Assembly: GCF_051991245.1 (NCBI RefSeq)
Contig: NC_135431.1
Location: 1 to 64,000 of the forward strand
Direction of reading: 5' to 3'
From: Festucalex cinctus
Taxonomy: Eukaryota; Chordata; Actinopteri; Syngnathiformes; Syngnathidae
Length of the DNA: 64,000 nt
Below the pieces are notes generated by a model. That model was given only the letters and a program-made list of their open reading frames with translations. It searched no databases and was not told where the DNA came from. Positions 10,425-22,252 of the stretch are shown here, in pieces. The first letter of the stretch is position 1; each line of letters starts with the position of its first letter. The translations under genes and the position numbers were made by a program.

Positions 10425-11405
10425 GGTCCACTTCCTGGAACTGGACCTGGGTATTTAGGCGCTTCGGGCCCGCTTCGCGGGCCAGGTGGAGCCCATCGGT
10501 AGCATTCCTGGAATTCGACCGAAGGGGAGCTTGACCCACCAAACCCGGGAAGAACCATGCCGGTGTTCTCGGCCCCGCTCCGCGGGGCCTCGGTGCGCTT
10601 GGGGCCCGCTTCGCGGACCAGGTCGAGCCCATCGGTAGCATTCCTGGAATTCGACCTCGGTCCAGGTTGAATTCCTGGAATTCGACCGAAGGGGAGCTTG
10701 ACCCACCAAACCCGGGAAGAACCATGCCGGTGTTCTCGGCCCCGCTCCGCGGGGCCTCGGTGCGCTTCGGGCCCGCTTCGCGGGCCATGTGGAGCCCATC
10801 AGTAGCATTCCTGGAATTCGACCTCGGTCCAGGTTGAATTCCTGGAATTCGACCGAAGGGGAGCTTGACCCACCAAACCCGGGATGAAACATGCCGGTGT
10901 TCTCGGCCCCGCTCCGCGGGGCCTCGGTGCGCTTGGGGCCCGCTTCGCGGACCAGGTCGAGCCCATCGGTAGCATTCCTGGAATTCGACCTCGGTCCAGG
11001 TTGAATTCCTGGAATTCGACCGAAGGGGAGCTTGACCCACCAAACCCGGGAAGAACCATGCCGGTGTTCTCGGCCCCGCTCCGCGGGGCCTCGGTGCGCT
11101 TCGGGCCCGCTTCGCGGGCCATGTGGAGCCCATCAGTAGCATTCCTGGAATTCGACCTCGGTCCAGGTTGAATTCCTGGAATTCGACCGAAGGGGAGCTT
11201 GACCCACCAAACCCGGGATGAAACATGCCGGTGTTCTCGGCCCCGCTCCGCGGGGCCTCGGTGCGCTTGGGGCCCGCTTCGCGGGCCAGGTTTAGCCCAT
11301 CGGTAGCATTCCTGGAAGTTGACCTCGCTCCAGGTTGAATTCCTGGAATTCGACCGAAGGGGAGCTTGACCCACCAAACCCGGGAAGAACCATGCCGGTG
11401 TTCAT
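10425..11405. repeat. Internal island of subtelomeric tandem repeat, ~167-bp period
   Basis: Five to six units of the telomere-proximal family (GGCCCCGCTCCGCGGGGCC hairpin, CATCGGTAGCATTCCTGG, AGGGGAGCTTGACCCACC), spaced ~167 bp and alternating in a two-unit pattern (GAAGAACCATGCC versus GATGAAACATGCC). It is separated from the terminal array by the two minus-strand genes. Confidence 0.93.
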
Positions 11406-11479
11406 TGAAACTGGACCTGGGTATGGGTTAATTCCCGATAGGCGACTTAATCCCGCGGGCTACCAGGGGGACTTTTAGC

Positions 11480-12395
11480 CTACGGGTTATATTCCTGGAA
11501 TCCGACGCGTACACTTCCCGGACCCCGACCTGTACAATTCCCGGAACCCGACTTGTACAATTCCAGGACCCCGACTCGTACAATTCCTGGACTGCGACAC
11601 GTACGATTCCTGGACCCCGACCTGTACAATTCCTGGACCACGACCTGTACAATTCCCGGAACCCGACTTGTACAATTCCTGGACCGCGACCCGTACAATT
11701 CCCGGAATCCGACCGGTACCATTCCCGGAATCCGACTGTACAATTCCAGGAATCAGACCGGTACCATTCCCGGAATCCGACTGTACAATTCCCGGAATCA
11801 GACCGGTACCATTCCCGGAATCCGACTGTACAATTCCAGGAATCAGACCGGTCTCGTTCCCGGAATCCGACCGTACAATTCCAGGAATCAGACCGGTACC
11901 ATTCCCGGAATCCGACTGTACAATTCCCGGAATCCGACTGTACAATTCCCGGAATCAGACCGGTACCATTCCCGGAATCAGACTGTACAATTCCCGGAAT
12001 CAGACCGGTACCATTCCCGGAATCAGACTGTACAATTCCAGGAATCCGACCGGTACCATTCCCGGAATCCGACCGTACAATTCCCGGAATCAGACCGGTA
12101 CCATTCCCGGAATCCGACCGTACAATTCCCGGAATCAGACCGGTACCATTCCCGGAATCCGACCCGTAACATTCCCGGAATCCGACCCGTACCATTCCCG
12201 GAATCCGACTGTATAATTCCAGGAATCCGACCGGTACCATTCCCGGAATCCGACCGTACAATTCCCGGAATCTGACCGGTACCATTCCCGGAATCCGACC
12301 GTACCATTCCCGGAATCCGACCAGTATCATTCCCGGAATCCGACCCGTACCATTCCCGGAATCCGACCCGTACAATTCCCGGAATCCGACCGGCT
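11480..12395. repeat. Short-period array built on ATTCCCGGAATCCGAC
   Basis: Roughly 23-bp units alternate as CCGGTACCATTCCCGGAATC and CTGTACAATTCC(A/C)GGAATC. Every unit contains the palindrome TTCCNGGAA, usually followed by a GTAC palindrome. Long open frames on both strands (up to 339 residues, motif DSGNGTG/PGIVR) follow from the repeat and lack any coding signature. Confidence 0.92.
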
Positions 12396-12759
12396 CACAC
12401 GCGACACCTGGTGTCCGTTTAGCGGAACCGCACCCGAGTTTTTTCAAACGGCTTTAAAAAATGCTCAGAGGTAGAAAAAAATTAAACTAAAGGCGCTTCC
12501 GACACCTGCGAATTTAGGAGCATCCGCCGGATTTTTCCCCGTTCCGATCGGCCGCCGTTTTGACCGAATTCCGGAATCGCGACGCACCGCCGCCGCGGTT
12601 CCAACTGCCGCGCGGGAGTTATCCCCCCGCCATTCAAAGTCAATGGAGTGCGAGCTAGCACACTGGCTAACTTCCAAATCGCATTCCAGCTTCCCATAGA
12701 CCGCCATGCATTAGGCTTCCGCAAAAGCGACGCGCTTCCAGGCTCGGAGCGCCCGGGGG
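12396..12759. other. Unique spacer, no gene seen
   Basis: About 360 bp of moderately GC-rich unique sequence between the short-period array and the 271-bp satellite. No splice-consistent coding frame is visible. Confidence 0.5.
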
Positions 12760-12778
12760 CTAACCCTAACCCTAACCG
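12760..12778. repeat. Interstitial telomeric repeat at the satellite border
   Basis: CTAACCCTAACCCTAACC sits exactly where the first 271-bp satellite unit begins, and its terminal AACC merges with the AACCGAAAAACG of the unit. Orientation is the same as the chromosome-end telomere. Confidence 0.9.
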
Positions 12779-14030
12779 AAAAACGTGCCAAATGCACAGA
12801 ATTATTCCAAAAACAACCGAAATAAGCGAAAACTACAAAACCGCCACCATTTTTGTAGTCCCGAGGTAGACACGTGGCCCCCACGCCCAGCGACAGCGCC
12901 CTCTGCTGTCGCGGGTGGCTTGGGCTTGATGACATCATTCATCCCGTTCGCGACAGTCTACGACGTAAATAAGCCATTAAAATTCCCTGGATGAGTTTAT
13001 TTCACAAAAGACAGTTGAAAGAATTAATCATTAAGTTTAATGACAACCGAAAAACGTGCCAAATGCACAGAATTATTCCAAAAACAACCGAAATAAGCGA
13101 AAACTACAAATTCGCCGCCATTTTTGTAGTCCCGAGGTAGACACGTGGCCCCCACGCCCAGCGACAGCGCCCTCTGCTGTCGCGGGTGGCTTGGGCTTGA
13201 TGACGTCATTCATCCCGTTCGCGGCAGTCTACGACGTAAATAAGCCATTAAAATTCCCTGGATGAGGTTATTTCACAAAAGACAGTTGAAAGAATGAATC
13301 ATTAAGTCAACTGACAACCGAAAAACGTGCCAAATGCACAGAATTATTCCAAAAACAACCGAAATAAGCGAAAACTACAAATCCGCCGCCATTTTTGTAG
13401 TCCCGAGGTAGACACGTGGCCCCCACGCCCAGCGACAGCGCCCTCTGCTGTCGCGGGTGGCTTGGGCTTGATGACATCATTCATCCCGTTCGCGGCAGTC
13501 TACGACGTAAATAAGCCATTAAAATTCCCTGGATGAGTTTATTTCACAAAAGACAGTTGAAAGAATTAATCATTAAGTTTAATGACAACCGAAAAACGTG
13601 CCAAATGCACAGAATTATTCCAAAAACAACCGAAATAAGCGAAAACTACAAAACCGCCACCATTTTTGTAGTCCCGAGGTAGACACGTGGCCCCCACGCC
13701 CAGCGACAGCGCCCTCTGCTGTCGCGGGTGGCTTGGGCTTGATGACATCATTCATCCCGTTCGCGACAGTCTACGACGTAAATAAGCCATTAAAATTCCC
13801 TGGATGAGTTTATTTCACAAAAGACAGTTGAAAGAATTAATCATTAAGTTTAATGACAACCGAAAAACGTGTCAAATGCACAGAATTATTCCAAAAACAA
13901 CCGAAATAGGTCGCTTGCACATGTCGTCACTTCCGCCTCGGATTTCTCGTAGTCGCCATGCTGGGTGGCCTCCATTTACGTAGCGATTCGGTCTAACACG
14001 TATCTATCACGTTTGTTTTCTGCGTTTAAA

Positions 14031-15240
14031 ATGGTACATTGTTGCTGCATCGTTGGCCGTTCGAACAAAGCCAAGGGGGAAAATGGTCGGTCTTTTTTCC
14101 GAATTCCGAAAATAATTAGGAACCAGGGCCTGGAGACAGAGGAGTGCGGACTCCGGAGGGAAGTCGTTACTTTGGGCTCGTGTGTGCAGCGATCACTTTG
14201 TGAGCGGTAAGCTTGTTTACCTTTATTTAATGCATGAGGATTAATAACGTTTCGACCGCCCATATATGGGCAAGTTGCTTATGTTTTGGATTCATGAGCA
14301 AGCAAGTTCGGTAGTACAAGCTGGCTAGCGGACGTTAGCCGAAAGCTAACATCGAACATTTTCACCCAAGTAGTGCCAGTGCAAAGTGTTTACTGCTGAA
14401 ATTGGATTGATTAGTCTTGGGCTTTTAATGCCGATAACATGTTTTTTGGTGGCAAAATGTAAACTTGGAAAAAAAAGAGACAGAAGGGGCTGATGCAAGA
14501 AAACAGAGCCCCGGTAGCCTACACATCATGCTAAAGAACTTATTCACGGCCACCCTACTGCGGTAAAATAACCAGTCTTTCCATATTTTATTTGTTTATA
14601 TATTTGTTTATTTTAACAGGTCGCCCTGCGCCCGTTTTTCTGTCCAATCATCCCGACTGGGCTCCAACATTAAAGTTGGGTCCCAAGTTACAACATCTAT
14701 GTCTCAGCCCAGTCGGTGCCAAGATATGAACGTGCACAGGAGAGACAAGCAAAGAAAAGACGACTCGAAGTGGCAGAGATTGTTGCAGTTATGCAGCCAG
14801 ATGGCTCCAGTAACCTGTACCCTCAAGTACTGCTGACATCATTGACTCTGGTATGCCACTCAGAATTCATTACATGATATATTGTATGCATGAGTGAATG
14901 TATGTGTTTGTTTGTGTGTGTACACGCACCTTATATTTTAGAGACATTTGGAAGTGTTTATAGAAATAAGTATTTGCCTGTAGCAATGTTCATACATTAA
15001 AAAATGCAACAAAATGTGTACATTTCTTTTACACTGACAAAAAAAACTACTACATTACTATATTAAACCTATTACTGGTACCGTATTTTTTTGTGATTTT
15101 TTTCTTTAGGGATCTCATGCCACACCGACTTGATTGCCAATGACATGATGGAAACGAAGGCGAGCATCAAAGCATTGGAGGAGGACAACATGCGACTGTT
15201 TGGCGCTAATAAAGGCAGCGTTTATACAAATTCTATTGTT
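14031..15240 (+). pseudogene. THAP-domain protein remnant of the transposon
   Basis: Exon-like block 14031-14206 starts MVHCCCIVGRSNKAKGENG and continues into SFFRIPKIIRNQG. The expected C-terminal THAP signature VCSDHFVSG is present only after a +1 frame change, then a GTAAGC donor. The second block starts at 14620 after TTTTAACAG, with GRPAPVF...NHPDWAPTLKLG and, in another frame, SVPRYERAQERQAKKRRLEV. A coiled segment (TDLIANDMMETKASIKALEE) follows near 15120. One zinc-ligand cysteine position (VGRS where I expect VGCS) is substituted. THAP domains bind DNA and in these elements belong to the transposase side. Frameshifts and the absence of a downstream catalytic domain make it a pseudogene. 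Confidence 0.75.
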
Positions 15241-15779
15241 GGGTTTGTTTACAAAGCTATACATAATACAAATGACAGGATTTGACTCAATGTGCAATAT
15301 GGTCCCTCTTAAAGTAATGGCATAAATCTCTATTATTTCTAAAAGCACAAAAAATGAAGTGAATAATGATTAGATGTAGTAATTTCAGGGTTAAAAATTG
15401 AACTTTAATTAATGTAGTTTATTTTAGCACAGGTGCCTACCATCCTGAGATGACGGTATGATGTAATGTTGATGGGGTACGCAATGACTTTCATTATGCT
15501 ATGTACAGAGGAAAAAGTTGCTCTCTTTTAAATTTGTTTAATGTAAGACAAGTACCAGTACTGTGTTACAGTTTTCCCAATAATCCTTGTTTCACACTTG
15601 TCACAAAACCACTGTCCTTTTGGCAGTCTAGATTGGCACACTTTAAGTGATATAATTTGATTTTACAATCTGCTGCAGCACAAAAAAACTACTTTATTCC
15701 GCATCTTTGAAGTACATGAGCAAGTGGTAGGTGACAGCGGCTGAGCAGGAACACTGGAAGTCCACTGCTGATCTAGTAA

Positions 15780-16730
15780 ATGCTCTCCCGAGCAGTTCAG
15801 GTAAGGAGGGGACTTTGGGGAAAAAAAAACTCTGGCTTTTCCAACTGGCCAAAACGAGCGATCTGGGTGGACTCGCTCAATCACACTTTGTCCACACCAC
15901 AAAGTCGCAGAAGTCCGTCCAGTTAAACTCATCTGTGCCTGAATCTGAAAATATTACAAACATTGTAATGAAAATATGAAACATAGAATTAAATAAACTA
16001 CAAAAAGTAAAGCCATACATACCTGGTAATAATATTGGTGTTGTCGTGACAAGTGATGGGAATTGTTGCCATCCGGCACCAGACAGAAATTGGGTGTTGT
16101 GACAGCCTCCTTAACCGTGAGATCATAAGAAAAGCTGTCAGTATGCTCAGTAGTTACCATGAACACGTTTTATTGTACTGGAAACTGAAACTAAAAATAC
16201 GTCCTCTGAGAGTGGTTAACCTTAACCATTTAGAATAAGTTGATTAAGTACCATGTAACTAGTGAAAGGGTAGCATTAAATTTAATTAAGCCACGGGGAG
16301 GCTGTGCATAGTTACTTTTTATTCTTATACGCTCTGCCATATTTGCCTGTTATAAAATTGTTAGAAAAACCACATCAGGTAAACCTAGCTGTGCATGTAA
16401 ACACAATGATAACAGGAAGCCTGAGAACAAATCAACATTTTTGTGTGCAGAATTACCAACACCATGTGGTTTACTTACGTGCAACAGCAACCGTTTCTTC
16501 TGATGCGATGTTAAAGTTTACACTCTGTATCCACCCGCTTACAAAATAATTGTAAGCCTCCAGGGATTTGTTGGCGTGTTATGGAGCATGTTGTCAACAC
16601 GAGGTAGGGAAAGATGTCCAGAGATGTCACATTTGGCCAGCAAGCTTTCTCCGTCAAAAAAAAAATCACCCTTGGTCAGGACGTAATTAGGATCAATCCC
16701 ACCACACAGAGACACCTTCTGCCTGTATCG
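15780..16730 (-). pseudogene. YqaJ-like exonuclease remnant of the transposon
   Basis: Minus-strand blocks, in order: KVSLCGGIDPNYVLTK (about 16720), LEAYNYFVSGW (about 16560) followed by a GTAAGT donor, a block ending HQYYYQ just before GTATGT (about 16022), then DFCDFVVWTKCD followed by a stop and, in another frame, IERVHPDRSFW (about 15860). The series YYYQ / CDFVVWT / IERV-FW is the usual order in YqaJ-type viral-recombinase exonuclease domains carried by fish transposons. The frame changes and stops show that it is dead. Confidence 0.7.
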
Positions 16731-19700
16731 TTGTTTTTGATCTTCCGGTAAATCGTGAAAATACTGCGAAAATTACATCAGGTTGATAAGCTCTACCGTG
16801 TAACTCGCGAGTGTACCTTGTGAACCGGCGGACACCCAATATGGCGCCCGAAGGAAAAACTCCCATGATGCATTACGATGTGCAAGCGACCTATAAGCGA
16901 AAACTACAAATCCGCCACCATTTTTGTATTCCCGAGGGAGACACGTGGCGTTCAAGCCCAGCGACAGCGCCCTCTGCTGTCGCGGATGGCTTGGGCTTGA
17001 TGACATCATTCATCATTTCACAAAAGACAGTTGAAAGAATGAATCATTAAGTCAACTGACAACCGAAAAACGTGCCAAATGCACAGAATTATTCCAAAAA
17101 CAACCGAAATAAGCGAAAACTACAAATCCGCCGCCATTTTTGTAGTCCCGAGGTAGACACGTGGCCCCCACGCCCAGCGACAGCGCCCTCTGCTGTCGCG
17201 GGTGGCTTGGGCTTGATGACGTCATTCATCCCGTTCGCGGCAGTCTACGACGTAAATAAGCCATTAAAATTCCCTGGATGAGGTTATTTCACAAAAGACA
17301 GTTGAAAGAATTAATCATTAAGTTTAATGACAACCGAAAAACGTGCCAAATGCACAGAATTATTCCAAAAACAACCGAAATAAGCGAAAACTACAAATCC
17401 GCCGCCATTTTTGTAGTCCCGAGGTAGACACGTGGCCCCCACGCCCAGCGACAGCGCCCTCTGCTGTCGCGGGTGGCTTGGGCTTGATGACATCATTCAT
17501 CCAGTTCGCGGCAGTCTACGACGTAAATAAGCCATTAAAATTCCCTGGATGAGTTTATTTCACAAAAGACAGTTGAAAGAATGAATCATTAAGTCAACTG
17601 ACAACCGAAAAACGTGCCAAATGCACAGCATTATTCCAAAAACAACCGAAATAAGCGAAAACTACAAAACCGCCACCATTTTTGTAGTCCCGAGGTAGAC
17701 ACGTGGCCCCCACGCCCAGCGACAGCGCCCTCTGCTGTCGCGGGTGGCTTGGGCTTGATGACATCATTCATCCCGTTCGCGGCAGTCTACGACGTAAATA
17801 AGCCATTAAAATTCCCTGGATGAGTTTATTTCACAAAAGACAGTTGAAAGAATTAATCATTAAGTTTAATGACAACCGAAAAACGTGCCAAATGCACAGA
17901 ATTATTCCAAAAACAACCGAAATAAGCGAAAACTACAAATCCGCCGCCATTTTTGTAGTCCCGAGGTAGACACGTGGCCCCCACGCCCAGCGACAGCGCC
18001 CTCTGCTGTCGCGGGTGGCTTGGGCTTGATGACGTCATTCATCCCGTTCGCGGCAGTCTACGACGTAAATAAGCCATTAAAATTCCCTGGATGAGGTTAT
18101 TTCACAAAAGACAGTTGAAAGAATTAATCATTAAGTTTAATGACAACCGAAAAACGTGCCAAATGCACAGAATTATTCCAAAAACAACCGAAATAAGCGA
18201 AAACTACAAATCCGCCGCCATTTTTGTAGTCCCGAGGTAGACACGTGGCCCCCACGCCCAGCGACAGCGCCCTCTGCTGTCGCGGGTGGCTTGGGCTTGA
18301 TGACATCATTCATCCAGTTCGCGGCAGTCTACGACGTAAATAAGCCATTAAAATTCCCTGGATGAGTTTATTTCACAAAAGACAGTTGAAAGAATGAATC
18401 ATTAAGTCAACTGACAACCGAAAAACGTGCCAAATGCACAGCATTATTCCAAAAACAACCGAAATAAGCGAAAACTACAAAACCGCCACCATTTTTGTAG
18501 TCCCGAGGTAGACACGTGGCCCCCACGCCCAGCGACAGCGCCCTCTGCTGTCGCGGGTGGCTTGGGCTTGATGACATCATTCATCCCGTTCGCGGCAGTC
18601 TACGACGTAAATAAGCCATTAAAATTCCCTGGATGAGTTTATTTCACAAAAGACAGTTGAAAGAATTAATCATTAAGTTTAATGACAACCGAAAAACGTG
18701 CCAAATGCACAGAATTATTCCAAAAACAACCGAAATAAGCGAAAACTACAAATCCGCCGCCATTTTTGTAGTCCCGAGGTAGACACGTGGCCCCCACGCC
18801 CAGCGACAGCGCCCTCTGCTGTCGCGGGTGGCTTGGGCTTGATGACGTCATTCATCCCGTTCGCGGCAGTCTACGACGTAAATAAGCCATTAAAATTCCC
18901 TGGATGAGGTTATTTCACAAAAGACAGTTGAAAGAATGAATCATTAAGTCAACTGACAACCGAAAAACGTGCCAAATGCACAGCATTATTCCAAAAACAA
19001 CCGAAATAAGCGAAAACTACAAAACCGCCACCATTTTTGTAGTCCCGAGGTAGACACGTGGCCCCCACGCCCAGCGACAGCGCCCTCTGCTGTCGCGGGT
19101 GGCTTGGGCTTGATGACATCATTCATCCCGTTCGCGACAGTCTACGACGTAAATAAGCCATTAAAATTCCCTGGATGAGTTTATTTCACAAAAGACAGTT
19201 GAAAGAATTAATCATTAAGTTTAATGACAACCGAAAAACGTGCCAAATGCACAGAATTATTCCAAAAACAACCGAAATAAGCGAAAACTACAAATTCGCC
19301 GCCATTTTTGTAGTCCCGAGGTAGACACGTGGCCCCCACGCCCAGCGACAGCGCCCTCTGCTGTCGCGGGTGGCTTGGGCTTGATGACGTCATTCATCCC
19401 GTTCGCGGCAGTCTACGACGTAAATAAGCCATTAAAATTCCCTGGATGAGGTTATTTCACAAAAGACAGTTGAAAGAATGAATCATTAAGTCAACTGACA
19501 ACCGAAAAACGTGCCAAATGCACAGAATTATTCCAAAAACAACCGAAATAAGCGAAAACTACAAATCCGCCGCCATTTTTGTAGTCCCGAGGTAGACACG
19601 TGGCCCCCACGCCCAGCGACAGCGCCCTCTGCTGTCGCGGGTGGCTTGGGCTTGATGACATCATTCATCCCGTTCGCGGCAGTCTACGACGTAAATAAGC

Positions 19701-22194
19701 CATTAAAATTCCCTGGATGAGTTTATTTCACAAAAGACAGTTGAAAGAATTAATCATTAAGTTTAATGACAACCGAAAAACGTGCCAAATGCACAGAATT
19801 ATTCCAAAAACAACCGAAATAAGCGAAAACTACAAAACCGCCACCATTTTTGTAGTCCCGAGGTAGACACGTGGCCCCCACGCCCAGCGACAGCGCCCTC
19901 TGCTGTCGCGGGTGGCTTGGGCTTGATGACATCATTCATCCCGTTCGCGACAGTCTACGACGTAAATAAGCCATTAAAATTCCCTGGATGAGTTTATTTC
20001 ACAAAAGACAGTTGAAAGAATTAATCATTAAGTTTAATGACAACCGAAAAACGTGTCAAATGCACAGAATTATTCCAAAAACAACCGAAATAAGCGAAAA
20101 CTACAAATCCGCCACCATTTTTGTATTCCCGAGGGAGACACGTGGCGTTCAAGCCCAGCGACAGCGCCCTCTGCTGTCGCGGATGGCTTGGGCTTGATGA
20201 CATCATTCATCCCGTTCGCGGCAGTCTACGACGTAAATAAGCCATTAAAATTCCCTGGATGAGTTTATTTCACAAAAGACAGTTGAAAGAATTAATCATT
20301 AAGTTTAATGACAACCGAAAAACGTGCCAAATGCACAGAATTATTCCAAAAACAACCGAAATAAGCGAAAACTACAAATCCGCCGCCATTTTTGTAGTCC
20401 CGAGGTAGACACGTGGCCCCCACGCCCAGCGACAGCGCCCTCTGCTGTCGCGGGTGGCTTGGGCTTGATGACGTCATTCATCCCGTTCGCGGCAGTCTAC
20501 GACGTAAATAAGCCATTAAAATTCCCTGGATGAGGTTATTTCACAAAAGACAGTTGAAAGAATGAATCATTAAGTCAACTGACAACCGAAAAACGTGCCA
20601 AATGCACAGAATTATTCCAAAAACAACCGAAATAAGCGAAAACTACAAAACCGCCGCCATTTTTGTAGTCCCGAGGTAGACACGTGGCCCCCACGCCCAG
20701 CGACAGCGCCCTCTGCTGTCGCGGGTGGCTTGGGCTTGATGACATCATTCATCCCGTTCGCGGCAGTCTACGACGTAAATAAGCCATTAAAATTCCCTGG
20801 ATGAGTTTATTTCACAAAAGAGAGTTGAAAGAATTAATCATTAAGTTTAATGACAACCGAAAAACGTGTCAAATGCACAGAATTATTCCAAAAACAACCG
20901 AAATAAGCGAAAACTACAAATCCGCCACCATTTTTGTATTCCCGAGGGAGACACGTGGCGCCCAAGCCCAGCGACAGCGCCCTCTGCTGTCGCGGATGGC
21001 TTGGGCTTGATGACATCATTCATCCCGTTCGCGGCAGTCTACGACGTAAATAAGCCATTAAAATTCCCTGGATGAGTTTATTTCACAAAAGACAGTTGAA
21101 AGAATTAATCATTAAGTTTAATGACAACCGAAAAACGTGCCAAATGCACAGAATTATTCCAAAAACAACCGAAATAAGCGAAAACTACAAATCCGCCGCC
21201 ATTTTTGTAGTCCCGAGGTAGACACGTGGCCCCCACGCCCAGCGACAGCGCCCTCTGCTGTCGCGGGTGGCTTGGGCTTGATGACGTCATTCATCCCGTT
21301 CGCGGCAGTCTACGACGTAAATAAGCCATTAAAATTCCCTGGATGAGGTTATTTCACAAAAGATAGTTGAAAGAATGAATCATTAAGTCAACTGACAACC
21401 GAAAAACGTGCCAAGTGCACAGAATTATTCCAAAAACAACCGAAATAAGCGAAAACTACAAAACCGCCGCCATTTTTGTAGTCCCGAGGTAGACACGTGG
21501 CCCCCACGCCCAGCGACAGCGCCCTCTGCTGTCGCGGGTGGCTTGGCCTTGATGACATCATTCATCCCGTTCGCGGCAGTCTACGACGTAAATAAGCCAT
21601 TAAAATTCCCTGGATGAGTTTATTTCACAAAAGACAGTTGAAAGAATGAATCATTAAGTCAACTGACAACCGAAAAACGTGCCAAATGCACAGCATTATT
21701 CCAAAAACAACCGAAATAAGCGAAAACTACAAAACCGCCACCATTTTTGTAGTCCCGAGGTAGACACGTGGCCCCCACGCCCAGCGACAGCGCCCTCTGC
21801 TGTCGCGGGTGGCTTGGGCTTGATGACATCATTCATCCCGTTCGCGGCAGTCTACGACGTAAATAAGCCATTAAAATTCCCTGGATGAGTTTATTTCACA
21901 AAAGACAGTTGAAAGAATTAATCATTAAGTTTAATGACAACCGAAAAACGTGCCAAATGCACAGAATTATTCCAAAAACAACCGAAATAAGCGAAAACTA
22001 CAAATCCGCCGCCATTTTTGTAGTCCCGAGGTAGACACGTGGCCCCCACGCCCAGCGACAGCGCCCTCTGCTGTCGCGGGTGGCTTGGGCTTGATGACGT
22101 CATTCATCCCGTTCGCGGCAGTCTACGACGTAAATAAGCCATTAAAATTCCCTGGATGAGGTTATTACACAAAGAAAGACACAAAAGAAAAGGA

Positions 22195-22252
22195 ATCCTG
22201 CTTCCTATCCCAACGCTAACACCTAACCTCTAACCTCTAACCCCTAACCCTC
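22195..22252. repeat. Degenerate interstitial telomere-like repeat at the distal satellite border
   Basis: CTAACACCTAACCTCTAACC, TCTAACCCC and TAACCCTCC follow 30-40 bp after the last satellite unit. They have the same C-rich orientation as the true telomere but are mutated. Isolated CCTAACCCTAA pieces recur at ~22550. Confidence 0.75.

Larger units (their letters stand above)
13908..16892. mobile_element. ISL2EU-like DNA transposon, decayed, 15-bp TIRs and AT target duplication
   Basis: The element starts AGGTCGCTTGCACAT and ends ATGTGCAAGCGACCT, an exact 15-bp inverted repeat. It is flanked by AT on both sides (13906-13907 and 16893-16894). Removing it restores GAAATAAGCGAAAAC, the uninterrupted satellite sequence, so the target duplication is 2 bp. 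Inside, a THAP-domain frame runs on + at the left and a YqaJ-like exonuclease frame runs on - at the right. From memory, that pairing with 2-bp AT duplications characterises ISL2EU elements of the PIF/Harbinger group. No DDE transposase core is visible between them, so the copy looks internally deleted and non-autonomous. Confidence 0.85.
12779..22160. repeat. 271-bp satellite array with 813-bp higher-order structure
   Basis: About 24 units of 271 bp. Equivalent points are at 12785, 13056, 13327, 13598, then 17072, 17343 and so on to 21950. The array is interrupted by a transposon at 13908-16892. Units fall into variant classes (ATCCGCCGCC, AACCGCCACC, ATTCGCCGCC; GACATCAT versus GACGTCAT; CCAGTTCG versus CCCGTTCG), and stretches such as 17343-18155 and 18156-18968 repeat as three-unit 813-bp blocks. 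One variant class (CGAGGGAGACACGTGGCG with AAGCCCAGC) occurs at 20053, at 20866 and at the transposon insertion site. The recurrent 69- and 61-residue frames are repeat shadows. Confidence 0.96.

Noticed and set aside
11428..12447. Long open frames in both directions across the short-period array
   Set aside because: Every unit has the same stop-free composition; codon content mirrors the repeat and there is no promoter, splice or family evidence.
12779..22160. CRISPR-like appearance of regularly spaced repeats
   Set aside because: Units are contiguous 271-bp tandem copies without unique spacers, in a vertebrate chromosome.
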